Assembly: GCA_021773815.1 (NCBI GenBank)
Contig: JAJFJS010000035.1
Span: 1 to 64,000 of the forward strand
Direction: 5' to 3'
DNA from: Gammaproteobacteria bacterium
GTDB taxonomy: Bacteria > Pseudomonadota > Gammaproteobacteria > Steroidobacterales > GCA-2729495
Length of the DNA stretch: 64,000 nt
Both the position numbers and the translations under genes were made by a program. The notes beneath the pieces are model-generated. The model was not told the DNA's origin, did not search any database, and saw only the letters and a program-made list of their open reading frames with translations. Shown one piece after another: positions 1-8,679 of this stretch (position 1 is the first letter of the stretch; the number at the start of each line of letters is the position of its first letter).

Positions 1-633
1 CCCGCCCTTGCCGAGCCCGGCGACCGTACTCGACACTTTGGCCGACTCATGCCCGGCCAAGCCGCTGCCGCCGGTGTCGCGGCTCATGCCGGCGGTGTTG
101 ATGCCGCCGCTGCCCTTGCCGGCTTTCGACGTGATCATCGAGCGCTCGGTGCGTTTGGCGGCGCCGGCCGCACCGGCCAGGTTGGTCGCCTGCGTGACGC
201 TGGCCACCGCCTGATTGTCCCTGAGATCAGCGAGATCGTCGGCGAACGGCAGCAAGCCGGCAACCGACGCCTTCTTGCGCGCCTCGACGGCCCGGTCAAT
301 GGGTTTGGGTTCTTCCTTGACGACCGGTGCAGATTTCGGCTTCGGCTTCTCGACGACCTTCGGCGCCTCGAGCTCAAGCGGCTCGGGCTTCGGCCGCTCG
401 ATGACCACGGGCGGTGGCGGCGGCGGCTTGGGCTTATCAAGAATCAACTTCGCGAACCGCGGCGGCACCTTGTCGACGCGTTCATGCGTGACGTCCGGCA
501 ACGGCAGCAACGAGAACACGATGCTCAGCACCGCGCCGCCGATAACGGCCTGTTTGCAGATCCGGCGAAACAGCCGCTCTTCTTCCCGGGACGTCTCCCA
601 GGGCAGTTCATACAAGCGAAAATACGTCACCAT
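1..633 (-). CDS. AgmX/PglI-like TonB-family protein (partial, N-terminal part)
   Basis: The gene is cut by the left edge; 211 codons are visible from an ATG at 633. A short N-terminal segment is followed by one hydrophobic helix at about residues 28-46 and then a long Pro/Lys/Glu linker (several PKP and PPPPP runs, about residues 58-115), the build of a TonB-type energy transducer that crosses the periplasm. From about residue 120 the chain becomes Gly/Ala/Ser-rich. The C-terminal TonB/AgmX fold would lie outside the window and is not seen. The gene is last in a row of ExbB-ExbD-ExbD genes, 6 bp after the second exbD. This order and the linker match AgmX/GltJ-type proteins of the Myxococcus gliding machinery and related clusters. 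The exact family cannot be settled without the C-terminus. Confidence 0.75.
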   Translation of the reverse strand, partial: MVTYFRLYELPWETSREEERLFRRICKQAVIGGAVLSIVFSLLPLPDVTHERVDKVPPRFAKLILDKPKPPPPPPVVIERPKPEPLELEAPKVVEKPKPKSAPVVKEEPKPIDRAVEARKKASVAGLLPFADDLADLRDNQAVASVTQATNLAGAAGAAKRTERSMITSKAGKGSGGINTAGMSRDTGGSGLAGHESAKVSSTVAGLGKGG

Positions 634-639
634 GCGGCC

Positions 640-1203
640 TTACCCCTGTTTTCCCGCAGCAACAGATCCCGCCGCACGCGTCGCCGCCTTCGTTGCCGCC
701 TGCTGCGCCGGCGCACTCTGTAACACGGCCAGCGAGATCTGCCCGTAGTCAGCGGCGGTACACGTCGCCATCACGCGCTTGAGCAACCGGTACGGCAGGG
801 CCTTGTCGCCCATGATCGTGACCTCCCGGTCGGCGATATCGGCCATCGCATCGCGCCGCAAAACGCGATCGGACTGGCGTTGCAGCGCATTACGGAGTTC
901 ATCAATGACCAGGTCCGGCTGCGCCATGACGTCGGCAACCCGCGCTACCGGGCTGCCCTGCACGAGAATCTCCTCGCCGGTTACCATGATGACGACGTTT
1001 TCACGCGCCTTCTGTTCAGCAATTGATTCGGGCAGTTGCAGATCCCTTGCATTCGGCAGCACCTCAACCTGCGCCGAATTCACGAGCAGGAAGAACACGA
1101 GGATCGTAAATATATCCATCAGCGACACGAGGTTCAGCACGACCGTCTTCTTGCCCCGGTCGTTGCGTCGTTTCATGCGCTTGGCGCGGTGTGACATCTT
1201 CAT
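640..1203 (-). CDS. ExbD/TolR-type ion-channel subunit (second copy)
   Basis: Predicted 187 residues, one N-terminal transmembrane helix and a periplasmic domain, the ExbD/TolR layout. Around residues 28-47 the helix reads SLMDIFTILVFFLL; the Asp sits where TolR and ExbD carry the proton-transferring aspartate. A basic stretch (KRMKRRNDRGKK) before the helix fits N-in topology. The ATG at 1203 is preceded by GGAG at 7 nt; a TTG six bases further upstream is less likely. It lies 12 bp after another exbD-like gene and upstream of the TonB-like gene. Together with the ExbB-like protein it should form an ion-driven motor. The Ala-rich C-terminal tail is longer than in typical ExbD. Confidence 0.88.
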   Translation of the reverse strand: MKMSHRAKRMKRRNDRGKKTVVLNLVSLMDIFTILVFFLLVNSAQVEVLPNARDLQLPESIAEQKARENVVIMVTGEEILVQGSPVARVADVMAQPDLVIDELRNALQRQSDRVLRRDAMADIADREVTIMGDKALPYRLLKRVMATCTAADYGQISLAVLQSAPAQQAATKAATRAAGSVAAGKQG

Positions 1204-1215
1204 CGTCAAACTCCG

Positions 1216-1719
1216 TTAACCGGCCTTGCCGCGGACCGGCGCATCGCCGATCGAGATTTCGGGGAACAGCTCCGCCTGAATGACGGCATCGCCGGGCCCG
1301 GTGGCCTCGTACACGCGTACCGCGTCCATGACCTTGACGAGCACGTCGTAGGGCACATCCGCTTCGAGCAGCACGCTCGCATCGACCTTGTCCGGATATT
1401 TCGCCTTGATGCGCTTGAGGTAGTCATTCAGGCCGGCAAAGTCATGGCCGTCCGCCGTCACCGGCAGGCCCGTCAACAGGCCCGCATTGCGTTCGCCGAC
1501 CTCGAGCCGGTCGCGGCGCACGATGACTTCGAACTGCGGCGTCTCCGGTTCGGCCCCGGGCTGATCATTCGAGGAGGGAAGATTCAGCTCGAGGATCGCC
1601 ACCTGCGAGAACACGGCCGTAATCAGCAGGAACGGAACCAGGATCACCATCAGGTTCATGAATGCGGTGATGTTCAGTTCCACCGCCTCATGACGATGCC
1701 GGCTGTGGCGCTTGCTCAT
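1216..1719 (-). CDS. ExbD/TolR-type ion-channel subunit (first copy, Asn at the Asp site)
   Basis: Predicted 167 residues with the ExbD/TolR layout: His/Arg-rich cytoplasmic start, one helix at about residues 18-38, then a periplasmic domain. The helix reads ITAFMNLMVILVPFLL. Compared with TolR (PLLDVLLVLLLIF), the protonatable Asp is replaced by Asn, while the neighbouring exbD-like gene keeps it. The ATG overlaps the stop of the ExbB-like gene (ATGA at 1716-1719), so the two are likely translationally coupled. Heteromeric ExbD-type pairs such as AglQ/AglS are known from Myxococcus gliding motility. The Asn suggests that this copy has a structural or regulatory role rather than carrying protons. 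Confidence 0.88.
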   Translation of the reverse strand: MSKRHSRHRHEAVELNITAFMNLMVILVPFLLITAVFSQVAILELNLPSSNDQPGAEPETPQFEVIVRRDRLEVGERNAGLLTGLPVTADGHDFAGLNDYLKRIKAKYPDKVDASVLLEADVPYDVLVKVMDAVRVYEATGPGDAVIQAELFPEISIGDAPVRGKAG

Positions 1720-2369
1720 GCGGGCTGACCGGTCGCCGTCCGACGCTCATCGACCGCATTGAGGAATTTGACCGAGGCCATCTCCAGGCTGTCGACGATT
1801 TCCGTCGTCTTGCTCTGCAGAACCGTATGAATCAGCAGCAGCGGTATCGCGACCATGAGCCCGAACGCCGTGGTGTTCATCGCGACCGAGATGCTCGCCG
1901 ACAACAGGTCCGCCTTCTCGGCCGGATTCGCCGAGGCGACGGCCGTGAACGCGTTGATCAGGCCGATGATCGTGCCGAGCAGGCCGAGCAGCGTCGCGAT
2001 ATTGGCAAACGTCGCCAGGTAGTGCGTGCGCTTCTCAAGTCGCGGCATGACCTCCATCAGGCTCTCTTCCATCGCCTTCTCGATGTCGTCCCGGCGCGCA
2101 GCCGACTTGATGCGATTCAAGCCATAGGTCAGGATCTGCCCGATCGCACTGTGCGACTTCGACGTCACCGTTACCGCCTGCTGAAAGTTGCCGGCCTTGA
2201 TGTGCGGCGTGATCTTCTTCCAGACCATTCGGTTGGTCAGGCTCGTTTTGCTCAGATACAGATAACGCTCGATCGATATCGCCAACCCCAGCGTCAGCAC
2301 GATTACGATCGGATACATAAATACGCCGCCTTCCTGAAAGAAACCGACGATGCCTTCATAAATAGTCAT
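1716..2369 (-). CDS. MotA/TolQ/ExbB proton-channel protein
   Basis: Predicted 217 residues and three transmembrane segments (about residues 15-33, 118-140 and 160-182), as in TolQ/ExbB. The signature TLLGLLGTIIGLINAF and the third-helix motif SVAMNTTAFGLMVAIPLLL are characteristic; the Thr residues in these helices line the ion path in ExbB/TolQ. The start ATG has GGAGGG about 9 nt upstream. The gene is followed directly by two exbD-like genes and a TonB-like gene and preceded by TPR-protein genes. This resembles aglR-aglQ-aglS-type motors more than a siderophore exbBD locus, because no TonB receptor or iron gene is adjacent. Confidence 0.92.
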   Translation of the reverse strand: MTIYEGIVGFFQEGGVFMYPIVIVLTLGLAISIERYLYLSKTSLTNRMVWKKITPHIKAGNFQQAVTVTSKSHSAIGQILTYGLNRIKSAARRDDIEKAMEESLMEVMPRLEKRTHYLATFANIATLLGLLGTIIGLINAFTAVASANPAEKADLLSASISVAMNTTAFGLMVAIPLLLIHTVLQSKTTEIVDSLEMASVKFLNAVDERRTATGQPA

Positions 2370-2429
2370 TTCCTGACCCTCCTCGATAAAAACACATCAC
2401 CCGATTCACAAAACGCCAACCGGGATCCA

Positions 2430-2771
2430 TCACTCTCCGTTGTCGGATCTTCCGGACCCGTACAATTGATCGAAATACCTGATTTGTCTTAGAAACACAT
2501 CACGGTCTACGGGTGCGAGCACCTCGTCGACGAGGCTGTTGACCGGCTTGCCGACGATATCGCCCAGATGCGGCTCCTTCCACGGCACGATGTAAAGCAC
2601 CCGCGGCAGTTCCCGGTTGCCGCGGATCGACGTCGAGTCGAGCAGCAACTGGTCGGCCGCGACGCGCGCCTCGGCTGGCGGCGGCGACGGTTCGGTTTCA
2701 TCGGCGGCGTGACCGGTCGTGACGACCAGTCCGACCAGCAACGACAACGCCCCGAATAACATTCTGTTCAT
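2430..2771 (-). CDS. Small exported protein of unknown function in the motor operon
   Basis: Predicted 113 residues. The N-terminus (MNRMLFGALSLLVGLVVTTGHA) is a clear Sec signal peptide with an AxA-like cleavage site, so the mature protein is periplasmic and about 91 residues. No catalytic motif is recognised; the mature part is mostly acidic with a region of LPRVLYIVPWKEP. The ATG overlaps the stop of the upstream TPR lipoprotein gene by four bases, and the ExbB-like gene begins about 60 bp downstream, so it belongs to the operon. It may be a small periplasmic partner of the motor. A longer in-frame start at 2837 exists but would bury the signal peptide. Confidence 0.72.
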   Translation of the reverse strand: MNRMLFGALSLLVGLVVTTGHAADETEPSPPPAEARVAADQLLLDSTSIRGNRELPRVLYIVPWKEPHLGDIVGKPVNSLVDEVLAPVDRDVFLRQIRYFDQLYGSGRSDNGE

Positions 2772-3403
2772 GGCGTACCCCCGACCCGTGCCGCGCGATC
2801 CGGCTGACCGACGCGCCTCTGCAGATCGATGATCCATCGGTGCACTTCTTCGAGATCCGCATTGGCGGCCTCATGCGCGACGTAGTCCTCGTAATAACGC
2901 AACGCGAGTTCCGGCCGGCCGAGGTACAGGTCGTACAGGATGCCGAGGTTGTAATAGGCCAGCGCATACTCCGGATCGGCCTCAAGCGCCCGCAGGTAGG
3001 ACTGTTCGGCCGCGCCAAACTGTCCGCTGCGGCGCTGCGAGATGCCCAGATGGTTATAGGCCGGTGCGCATTGCGTGCACACCGTCACGGCACGCGCGAA
3101 GGCCGCTTCGGCGGCGTCCGGTCGGCCATTACGGCCATAGATGATGCCCAGGTTGACCTGCGCGCCGGCATAGTCCGGGTAGGTCTCGCCGAACGTCTCC
3201 AATGCCTGCTGGGCGCGCGTGTCGTCACCGGCATCCATGAAGCCGAGCGCCCGCGCATAACGGTTCGTCACCGCCGATGCATAGCGTTCACCGTCGACGG
3301 GCTGGCGATCCATACCGAGCCAACTGCAGCCGCCGGCCAGCAACACGACGACCGCGAGCGCGACGCGTTCAATCAATGCCCGTTTAATCGATAATGGCGA
3401 CAA
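2768..3403 (-). CDS. TPR lipoprotein
   Basis: About 211 residues. A hydrophobic N-terminus ends in the lipobox LLAGGC, so the protein is probably an outer-membrane lipoprotein. Residues about 50-190 form four or five tetratricopeptide repeats (for example AQVNLGIIYGRNGRPDAAEAAFARA and AYYNLGILYD). Two starts are possible: GTG at 3412 directly abuts an AGGA, whereas TTG at 3403 has AGGAG at 8 nt and is preferred here. It overlaps the end of the upstream large TPR gene. TPR lipoproteins (AglT/GltE) occur in the Myxococcus Agl/Glt complex, which the operon context recalls. The scaffold role is inferred. Confidence 0.82.
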   Translation of the reverse strand: MSPLSIKRALIERVALAVVVLLAGGCSWLGMDRQPVDGERYASAVTNRYARALGFMDAGDDTRAQQALETFGETYPDYAGAQVNLGIIYGRNGRPDAAEAAFARAVTVCTQCAPAYNHLGISQRRSGQFGAAEQSYLRALEADPEYALAYYNLGILYDLYLGRPELALRYYEDYVAHEAANADLEEVHRWIIDLQRRVGQPDRAARVGGTP

Positions 3404-6188
3404 GACGCTCACTCCTCTCGACCTTGGCGTAACGCGCCGGCATCAGTTCGGCCAGCCGGGCGAAACTTTTCTGTATCCATTCGTCATAGATGCCGTCCTG
3501 CGTCCGCGCGGTGTTTTGCAGCAGGATATCGATCGCCTGTTCCTCGAACGGGAAGGCCTGCTCCTCGAGCAGGATGTCGTACTGTTCGAGCTCTTCGGCG
3601 CCCAGGCCGCCTGGGCGCTCGGACGCCATCAGGTCCTGGCTCAGCACAAAATACAGGTCGGCAATTTCCCAGGTCGCGGCTGTCGTGACTTCCGCGATAC
3701 CGTAGTCGGCGGTCCCGCCGTACGCGGCCAGCGCGTATTCCATGTGCTTCTTCTTGCGTTTCAGGCTTTCTTTCAGCGGCGCGACAAGCTTCACATCACG
3801 GAACGCATCCCGCACCGGACCGGCCAGTTCGAGTGAAGCGCGGGCCGCCAGCGTCCGGCTGCGATCGGTGCGCGCGGCGCCGGCCTGTGCGTCGGCCGTC
3901 ACGATCTCGTTCAACCAGCGCAGCCGGTCGCCACGGTCGTTGCCGGCCGCAGCAATATCAACCAGTTTCTGGCGCGCCTCCAGCGCCTCGTCAAACGGCT
4001 CGGGAAAACGCGTCACGATGTCGATATAGACACGGCGCTCGTCGGCCGGCGCACCCGCGCCCGCATAGAGTTCCGCGGCCTGCCATAACGCCTCGCGATG
4101 CAGTTCGGGGCCGGCTGCATCGAGACCGGCGATGCGCACGTATTCGGCGGCGGCATCCGTCGTCCGGCCGGACTCACGGTAGGCGACGGCCAGTTTCTGC
4201 GTGACATCGTCACCGAATGCATGGTCCGGAAAGTCCTGCCGAAACCGCTCCAGTACGGTGACCGCATCGGTCCATTGCGTACCGGCGATTAATAGGGTCG
4301 CCGCGTCGAACATCGCATTCGGCACGAAGGTCGCACCCGGCGCCGCGACGCCGACCCGCAGGAATCCGCCAACGGCCAGATCGGTTTGACCGGCATCCCG
4401 GTCCAGTTCGGCCTGACGATAGACCGAGGCCGCGACGCGTTCGGTAATCTCCGCAACCGCGGCGGCATCGGCGACCGGATATTCCAGCAGGCGCTGATAG
4501 GCCCGCTCCGCCTGCCGGTAACGTTTGCGTTCGAAGTTTGCATGCGCGATCACGGTCCACGCAGTCTGTTCGTATTGCGGCGCGGCCGGCGGCAGGCGCG
4601 TCACGACGAGTCCGGCCACGCGCGTCGCACGCTCTTGCGCCCCGGCGGCAAACAGGTCCTCGGCCACCTTCGTCAGCACGGGGACGGCCTGCTCGTGCTC
4701 CGGAAACGCGGCGGCAAAGCGCAGCGCCTCGGCGACGAGCCCGGCCTGCCAGGCTTCGAGCGCGGCCGGCGGCAGGCTCCCGGCGTGCTCACGACTCGCC
4801 AGCAAACCGGCATACGCCGCGGCCGCGGCGCGTTCGTGCGGGCCGTAGTCGTATGCCGTGCGGCGGTATTCGACCGCGGCCTGATCGAAGAATCCCAGTT
4901 CCAGCAAGATGTCGGCCAGTAGGAAATTGCGCTCGGCTGAGTCCGGATCGTCCGGGAACCAGGCCAGGTAGCGGCGATACCACTCGACGGCCCGCAGGTA
5001 GGCCGCATCGTCATCGTCTGCCTGCGCCTGTGCGTGATCAAACGCCGCCAGGTCGCTGAGGCTTTCCTTCACCACGGCGACGACGGTCGGATGATCGGCC
5101 CGCTCACGCCCGTTCCAGAACTCAGCATCCATGCCGTACAGCGTGACAAACGCACGCTTGGCCTCGAGCACGCGGCTCGGGAACTGCGCCAGCGTATAGG
5201 CCTCGATAACCTTGAGCTGCAATGCCGGCGCGCGTTCATGCGTCGGCGCCCGCGCGACGAATGCCGCATAGGCCTGAGCCGCATCGTCGAACCGCTCCTT
5301 GTCGATATACAGGTCGCCGAGATGCGCATACAGCAGGTCGGCATAATGCACATCACCACGGTCCGCCAACAGTTCATCGATCGACAGGTGACCGTCGAGA
5401 TACGAGAAACTGATGCTCACGACGCGGAACGTATCGTCGATCAGTTCACGCTCGGGACGCGTCAGACCATCGAGCAACGCGACGGCATCTTCCGCACCGG
5501 CCATGCGTCGATCGAGCAGATCCATGAACGAGGCCAGCGATGCATCATGCCGCCCGCGCTTGAACAGGACCCAGCCGTGCTTGTACAGCGACTGCTCATA
5601 GAATGCCGACGCCGGCCCCTGCGTGATTACGGCGGCATAGGCGCCCTCCGCTTCGGCATAACGCCGGTCGACGAACAGGATCTCGCCGCGGCGAAACTGC
5701 CCCTCGGCATAGAATTTGCTGCCGGGAAAAGCCGCGATCAAACGGTCGAGCGCGGACAGCGCGCGTTCCGGTTCACCGATGGTTTCCCAGGCACGCGCGA
5801 GCTGGTACAGGATCCGGTCCGTGTCCGCATAGCCGGGATTGTTTTCAAGCAGCGCCTCGTATAGCTGCACGGCCTCGCGGAAGAAAGCATGACTGCCGTC
5901 GATCTCGCCGTCGATCTCACGTTCCTCGCCGGCCTTGAGGTTCAGGTCGCCGAGCCGGCGCAGCGCCTCGAGTTGCAGCGCCGGGTCATCGACGGGCATG
6001 TCGAGAAACAGCCGGTACTGCTCGCGCGCCAGCGCACCGCTGTCGATAACTTCGGGCTGCGCCTTGAGTTCGATATCGGGCTCTTTAAGGTCGCCGATTC
6101 GTGCCCGCCCGTCGGCATCGCCGCCGAACGGCCACCAGCCGCCGGCAAGGGTGACGGCCGTCAGCGTCGCGATCAACGGCGCCATCAT
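3384..6188 (-). CDS. Large periplasmic TPR scaffold protein
   Basis: Predicted 934 residues. A short hydrophobic N-terminus (MMAPLIATLTAVTLAGGWW) looks like a signal sequence. The rest is almost wholly alpha-helical solenoid made of tetratricopeptide repeats; examples are RILYQLARAWETIGEPERALSALDRLIAAFP and AEGQFRRGEILFVDRRYAEAEGAYAAV in consecutive register near residues 120-190, with further repeats through about residue 720. The C-terminal 150 residues are less repetitive. It starts on ATGATG overlapping the stop of the upstream TPR gene. The size and position recall GltD/AgmU, the large periplasmic TPR protein of Myxococcus gliding machinery, but TPR similarity alone is weak evidence for orthology. 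Confidence 0.85.
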   Translation of the reverse strand: MMAPLIATLTAVTLAGGWWPFGGDADGRARIGDLKEPDIELKAQPEVIDSGALAREQYRLFLDMPVDDPALQLEALRRLGDLNLKAGEEREIDGEIDGSHAFFREAVQLYEALLENNPGYADTDRILYQLARAWETIGEPERALSALDRLIAAFPGSKFYAEGQFRRGEILFVDRRYAEAEGAYAAVITQGPASAFYEQSLYKHGWVLFKRGRHDASLASFMDLLDRRMAGAEDAVALLDGLTRPERELIDDTFRVVSISFSYLDGHLSIDELLADRGDVHYADLLYAHLGDLYIDKERFDDAAQAYAAFVARAPTHERAPALQLKVIEAYTLAQFPSRVLEAKRAFVTLYGMDAEFWNGRERADHPTVVAVVKESLSDLAAFDHAQAQADDDDAAYLRAVEWYRRYLAWFPDDPDSAERNFLLADILLELGFFDQAAVEYRRTAYDYGPHERAAAAAYAGLLASREHAGSLPPAALEAWQAGLVAEALRFAAAFPEHEQAVPVLTKVAEDLFAAGAQERATRVAGLVVTRLPPAAPQYEQTAWTVIAHANFERKRYRQAERAYQRLLEYPVADAAAVAEITERVAASVYRQAELDRDAGQTDLAVGGFLRVGVAAPGATFVPNAMFDAATLLIAGTQWTDAVTVLERFRQDFPDHAFGDDVTQKLAVAYRESGRTTDAAAEYVRIAGLDAAGPELHREALWQAAELYAGAGAPADERRVYIDIVTRFPEPFDEALEARQKLVDIAAAGNDRGDRLRWLNEIVTADAQAGAARTDRSRTLAARASLELAGPVRDAFRDVKLVAPLKESLKRKKKHMEYALAAYGGTADYGIAEVTTAATWEIADLYFVLSQDLMASERPGGLGAEELEQYDILLEEQAFPFEEQAIDILLQNTARTQDGIYDEWIQKSFARLAELMPARYAKVERSERLVAIID

Positions 6189-8086
6189 GGCGTCGCACCT
6201 TCGCCATCCGCGGCAGCGCCCGCGGCCGCCACCGCCGTCCGGTCGTAGATTGTCGCGAGCGCAAACCGCGCCTGTATCCGGTAGCTGGCCAGACGGCGTT
6301 TCTGCGCCTCGAGCTCGTCGGCGATCATCGCCTGCAGGTGCGTCTCCTGACGCTGCAGCACCGCATCGATACGGGCCTGCATGGCCTCGATGCGCGGTTG
6401 CAGCGCCGCGATACGCATCTGTTCGGTTTCCAGTTCCACGGGCCGATCGGCGCGCGCGAGGCGGGCGCTGGCGGACAGTTCAGCGGTCGCCGCGAGGCCG
6501 CGATCAAGTTCGGCCAGGTTGCGACGAGCCTGCCACAGTCGATAGCGATAGTCCGCGTCGAGCCGCCACCACAACACGCCCTTGAGCACCCGCTGACGGT
6601 CACGCGCGGCGGCGGCCTGTGGCGCCTGCCAAGCGGGACTGGATTCCAGCGCCGCCAATCGGCTCCATTGCTCGGCCTCGGTCTTGTCAGCCAGGCCGAC
6701 GACATTGCGCTCGGCCTCAATCATGTCCAGCGTCAGCGCAAAGTCGTCGCGCCGTGACCGCAGTTCAGCCGGATCGATGCCGCCGAAACGCCGCTCGATC
6801 CTCGGCAGCCGCTCGGCATGTGCCAGTGAACGCGTGTCAACCATGTTCTCGAACACGGCCAGCTTGTCGCGCCAATCGGTCAGGTGCTCGCGCAGTGCGA
6901 CGAGGTCACGATAGCTGCGCAACCCGTCCTGAAACGTGTGATCCGCGACGAGCCGGTACAGGTACCGGGCATCGTCTGACTCCGGCAGGTGATCGAGTTG
7001 CCAGTGCCAGCGGCCGATGGTGCGGTCGTCATCGGCCAGCAGTGCCGGAACGATGCGGCCCGTCCGGGCCCGCACGACCGCCGCATCAAGACCGGCCAGC
7101 TCCCGATCGAAACTCACCATCGCCCCGACGTAGTGTTCGGCCGCCGAGCCGTCGGCGCCGATGCGACCGAAAGCATAGGGAATCGCCAGCAGCGATTCCT
7201 GCACGGCGCTGTCGAGCGGATCACGGTTACTCAGTGCGAGCCACGGCGTCAGCGCCTGCCGATAGTCGGCCTGCAGGACATCGGCCCAGCCGACGCCGAG
7301 CAGCGCCTTGTTCGCGTGCGGGCCGTTGAGGCGAATGCGCTCCAGCACTTCCCGGGCACGCTCACCGTCTTGTGCATGCAGATACGCAAAGCCGAGCGCC
7401 AGGTTCGCCTTATCGCGCAATGCCAGCAGTTCCGCGTCGTCGCTGCGCAGTCTTCCGACCCGATCAAGTTGCGCCGTGCCTTCGGCGTCGCGCGCCAACC
7501 GCACGAGCGCTACGCCCAGGTTGAAACGCACATACGCGAGCCAACCACCGTCCGACCGGACCGTTTCGAGCCGTGCGGCCGCATCGTCAAAACGACCCTG
7601 CGCCATCAGGCTCTGGGCGCGCAGCATCTCGTGTTCATCACGCAGCGCCGCGGTCAGCTGCGTACCGACCCGCTCGAACGCTGCGTCGGCCTCGGCAAAC
7701 AGGCCGCGCTGATAACGGGCCTTGCCGATAAAATGCCACGCGCGATCATGCACCGCCGGATCCGCGGACTCGGCAAGCAATCGATCGAAGATGGCCGTCG
7801 CCTGATCCGTCTGGCCGTACGACAAATAGAGTCCGCCGAGCAGCAACTCCGCGTCGACCGCATGGCGCGTCACGCGGCCGGCCTGGCGCGCCGCAAGCAG
7901 GTGGGTCAGCGCCGTGAACTCATCCTGCTGGTAGAAATGAAACAGCACCTCACCGTAATGCAGGTCGCGAATGGCACCGCCGCGCTCGCCGGCCGTGGCC
8001 GGCCCGGCAAAAGTCAACAGCCACGCGACGGCAAGCCATGCGCCATTGGCCATCGCGATCGATCGGTTGTGTGCGTTACGAGGCAA
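6185..8086 (-). CDS. Exported TPR protein
   Basis: Predicted 633 residues with an N-terminal signal (hydrophobic stretch ANGAWLAVAWLLTFAGPATA). Residues about 35-280 contain tetratricopeptide-type helical repeats (LLLGGLYLSYGQTDQATAIFDRLL and following). The C-terminal third (about 440-610) is rich in charged helices and is probably coiled coil. The TTG at 8086 has GGGAG at a good distance and lies just after the previous stop; an ATG at 8053 is the alternative and gives a shorter signal n-region. The gene overlaps the next TPR gene by 4 bp. Probably a periplasmic scaffold of the motor complex; no enzymatic motif is visible. Confidence 0.82.
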   Translation of the reverse strand: MPRNAHNRSIAMANGAWLAVAWLLTFAGPATAGERGGAIRDLHYGEVLFHFYQQDEFTALTHLLAARQAGRVTRHAVDAELLLGGLYLSYGQTDQATAIFDRLLAESADPAVHDRAWHFIGKARYQRGLFAEADAAFERVGTQLTAALRDEHEMLRAQSLMAQGRFDDAAARLETVRSDGGWLAYVRFNLGVALVRLARDAEGTAQLDRVGRLRSDDAELLALRDKANLALGFAYLHAQDGERAREVLERIRLNGPHANKALLGVGWADVLQADYRQALTPWLALSNRDPLDSAVQESLLAIPYAFGRIGADGSAAEHYVGAMVSFDRELAGLDAAVVRARTGRIVPALLADDDRTIGRWHWQLDHLPESDDARYLYRLVADHTFQDGLRSYRDLVALREHLTDWRDKLAVFENMVDTRSLAHAERLPRIERRFGGIDPAELRSRRDDFALTLDMIEAERNVVGLADKTEAEQWSRLAALESSPAWQAPQAAAARDRQRVLKGVLWWRLDADYRYRLWQARRNLAELDRGLAATAELSASARLARADRPVELETEQMRIAALQPRIEAMQARIDAVLQRQETHLQAMIADELEAQKRRLASYRIQARFALATIYDRTAVAAAGAAADGEGATP

Positions 8087-8092
8087 CCGCGG

Positions 8093-8635
8093 TCACTCCC
8101 ACTCCCGGACACGGAACTCCGGCTGCTGCTTGCTGACCTTGTCGGAAATCTGCAGTTCGACGTACTTCGCGCCGATCCGCTTGTCGAAGGCCAGCGTCGC
8201 GCCACGCCGGTAGTCGCGGCCGTGCGGCCCGATGCCGGTGAAAATCGCCACGAGTTCGTGATCGCCGGCCTTCAGGTTGCCCAGGAAGAGTTGCTGCACG
8301 CCGCCGCGATGCAGGGCATCGACCTCACGTTCCGTGTACAGGTAGTTCGCGACCGGCTTGTCGTCGAGCCGGAGTTGCACCGAATCGAGCGCGAAGAACT
8401 CGCCGACGTCCATCGACACGAAGACGGCAACCTGCGTATTTGCCGGGTACAACAATTCCTCTTCGAGCATGAACAGCTCGCGATTGAGGTCGAGCACCGC
8501 ACCCTTGAGCGTCTGCACCTCGGCATCGAGACTGACCGGCTGCAGATCGGCAGCGAGACCGGGCATCGCCGGCAATATCGCGAAGCACGCCGCAGTCACG
8601 CAGGCTCGTATGAAAAATCGAACGATAGGAGTCAT
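8093..8635 (-). CDS. Exported protein of the motor operon (conserved, unknown function)
   Basis: About 180 residues from the ATG at 8635, which has AGGAAAG just upstream. The first 30 residues are a signal peptide ending near GLAA. A short coiled coil (AEVQTLKGAVLDLNRELFMLEEELL) precedes a beta-rich domain containing DSVQLRLDDKPVANYLYTEREVDALHRGGVQQLF and AGDHELVAIF, which resembles a carbohydrate-binding-like or Ig-like fold. Proteins of this type are sometimes labelled AraC-like in databases; I see no helix-turn-helix and regard that label as wrong. It lies 6 bp upstream of a TPR gene, so it is likely a periplasmic component of the same machine. Confidence 0.75.
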   Translation of the reverse strand: MTPIVRFFIRACVTAACFAILPAMPGLAADLQPVSLDAEVQTLKGAVLDLNRELFMLEEELLYPANTQVAVFVSMDVGEFFALDSVQLRLDDKPVANYLYTEREVDALHRGGVQQLFLGNLKAGDHELVAIFTGIGPHGRDYRRGATLAFDKRIGAKYVELQISDKVSKQQPEFRVREWE

Positions 8636-8679
8636 CACGCTTTCCTGTTTTTTCCGCTGTTGGGTTTTCCGCTGTGGGT

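Noticed and set aside
8093-8635. AraC-type regulator label for the small gene in the motor operon
   Set aside because: It has a signal peptide, coiled coil and beta-rich domain and no helix-turn-helix.
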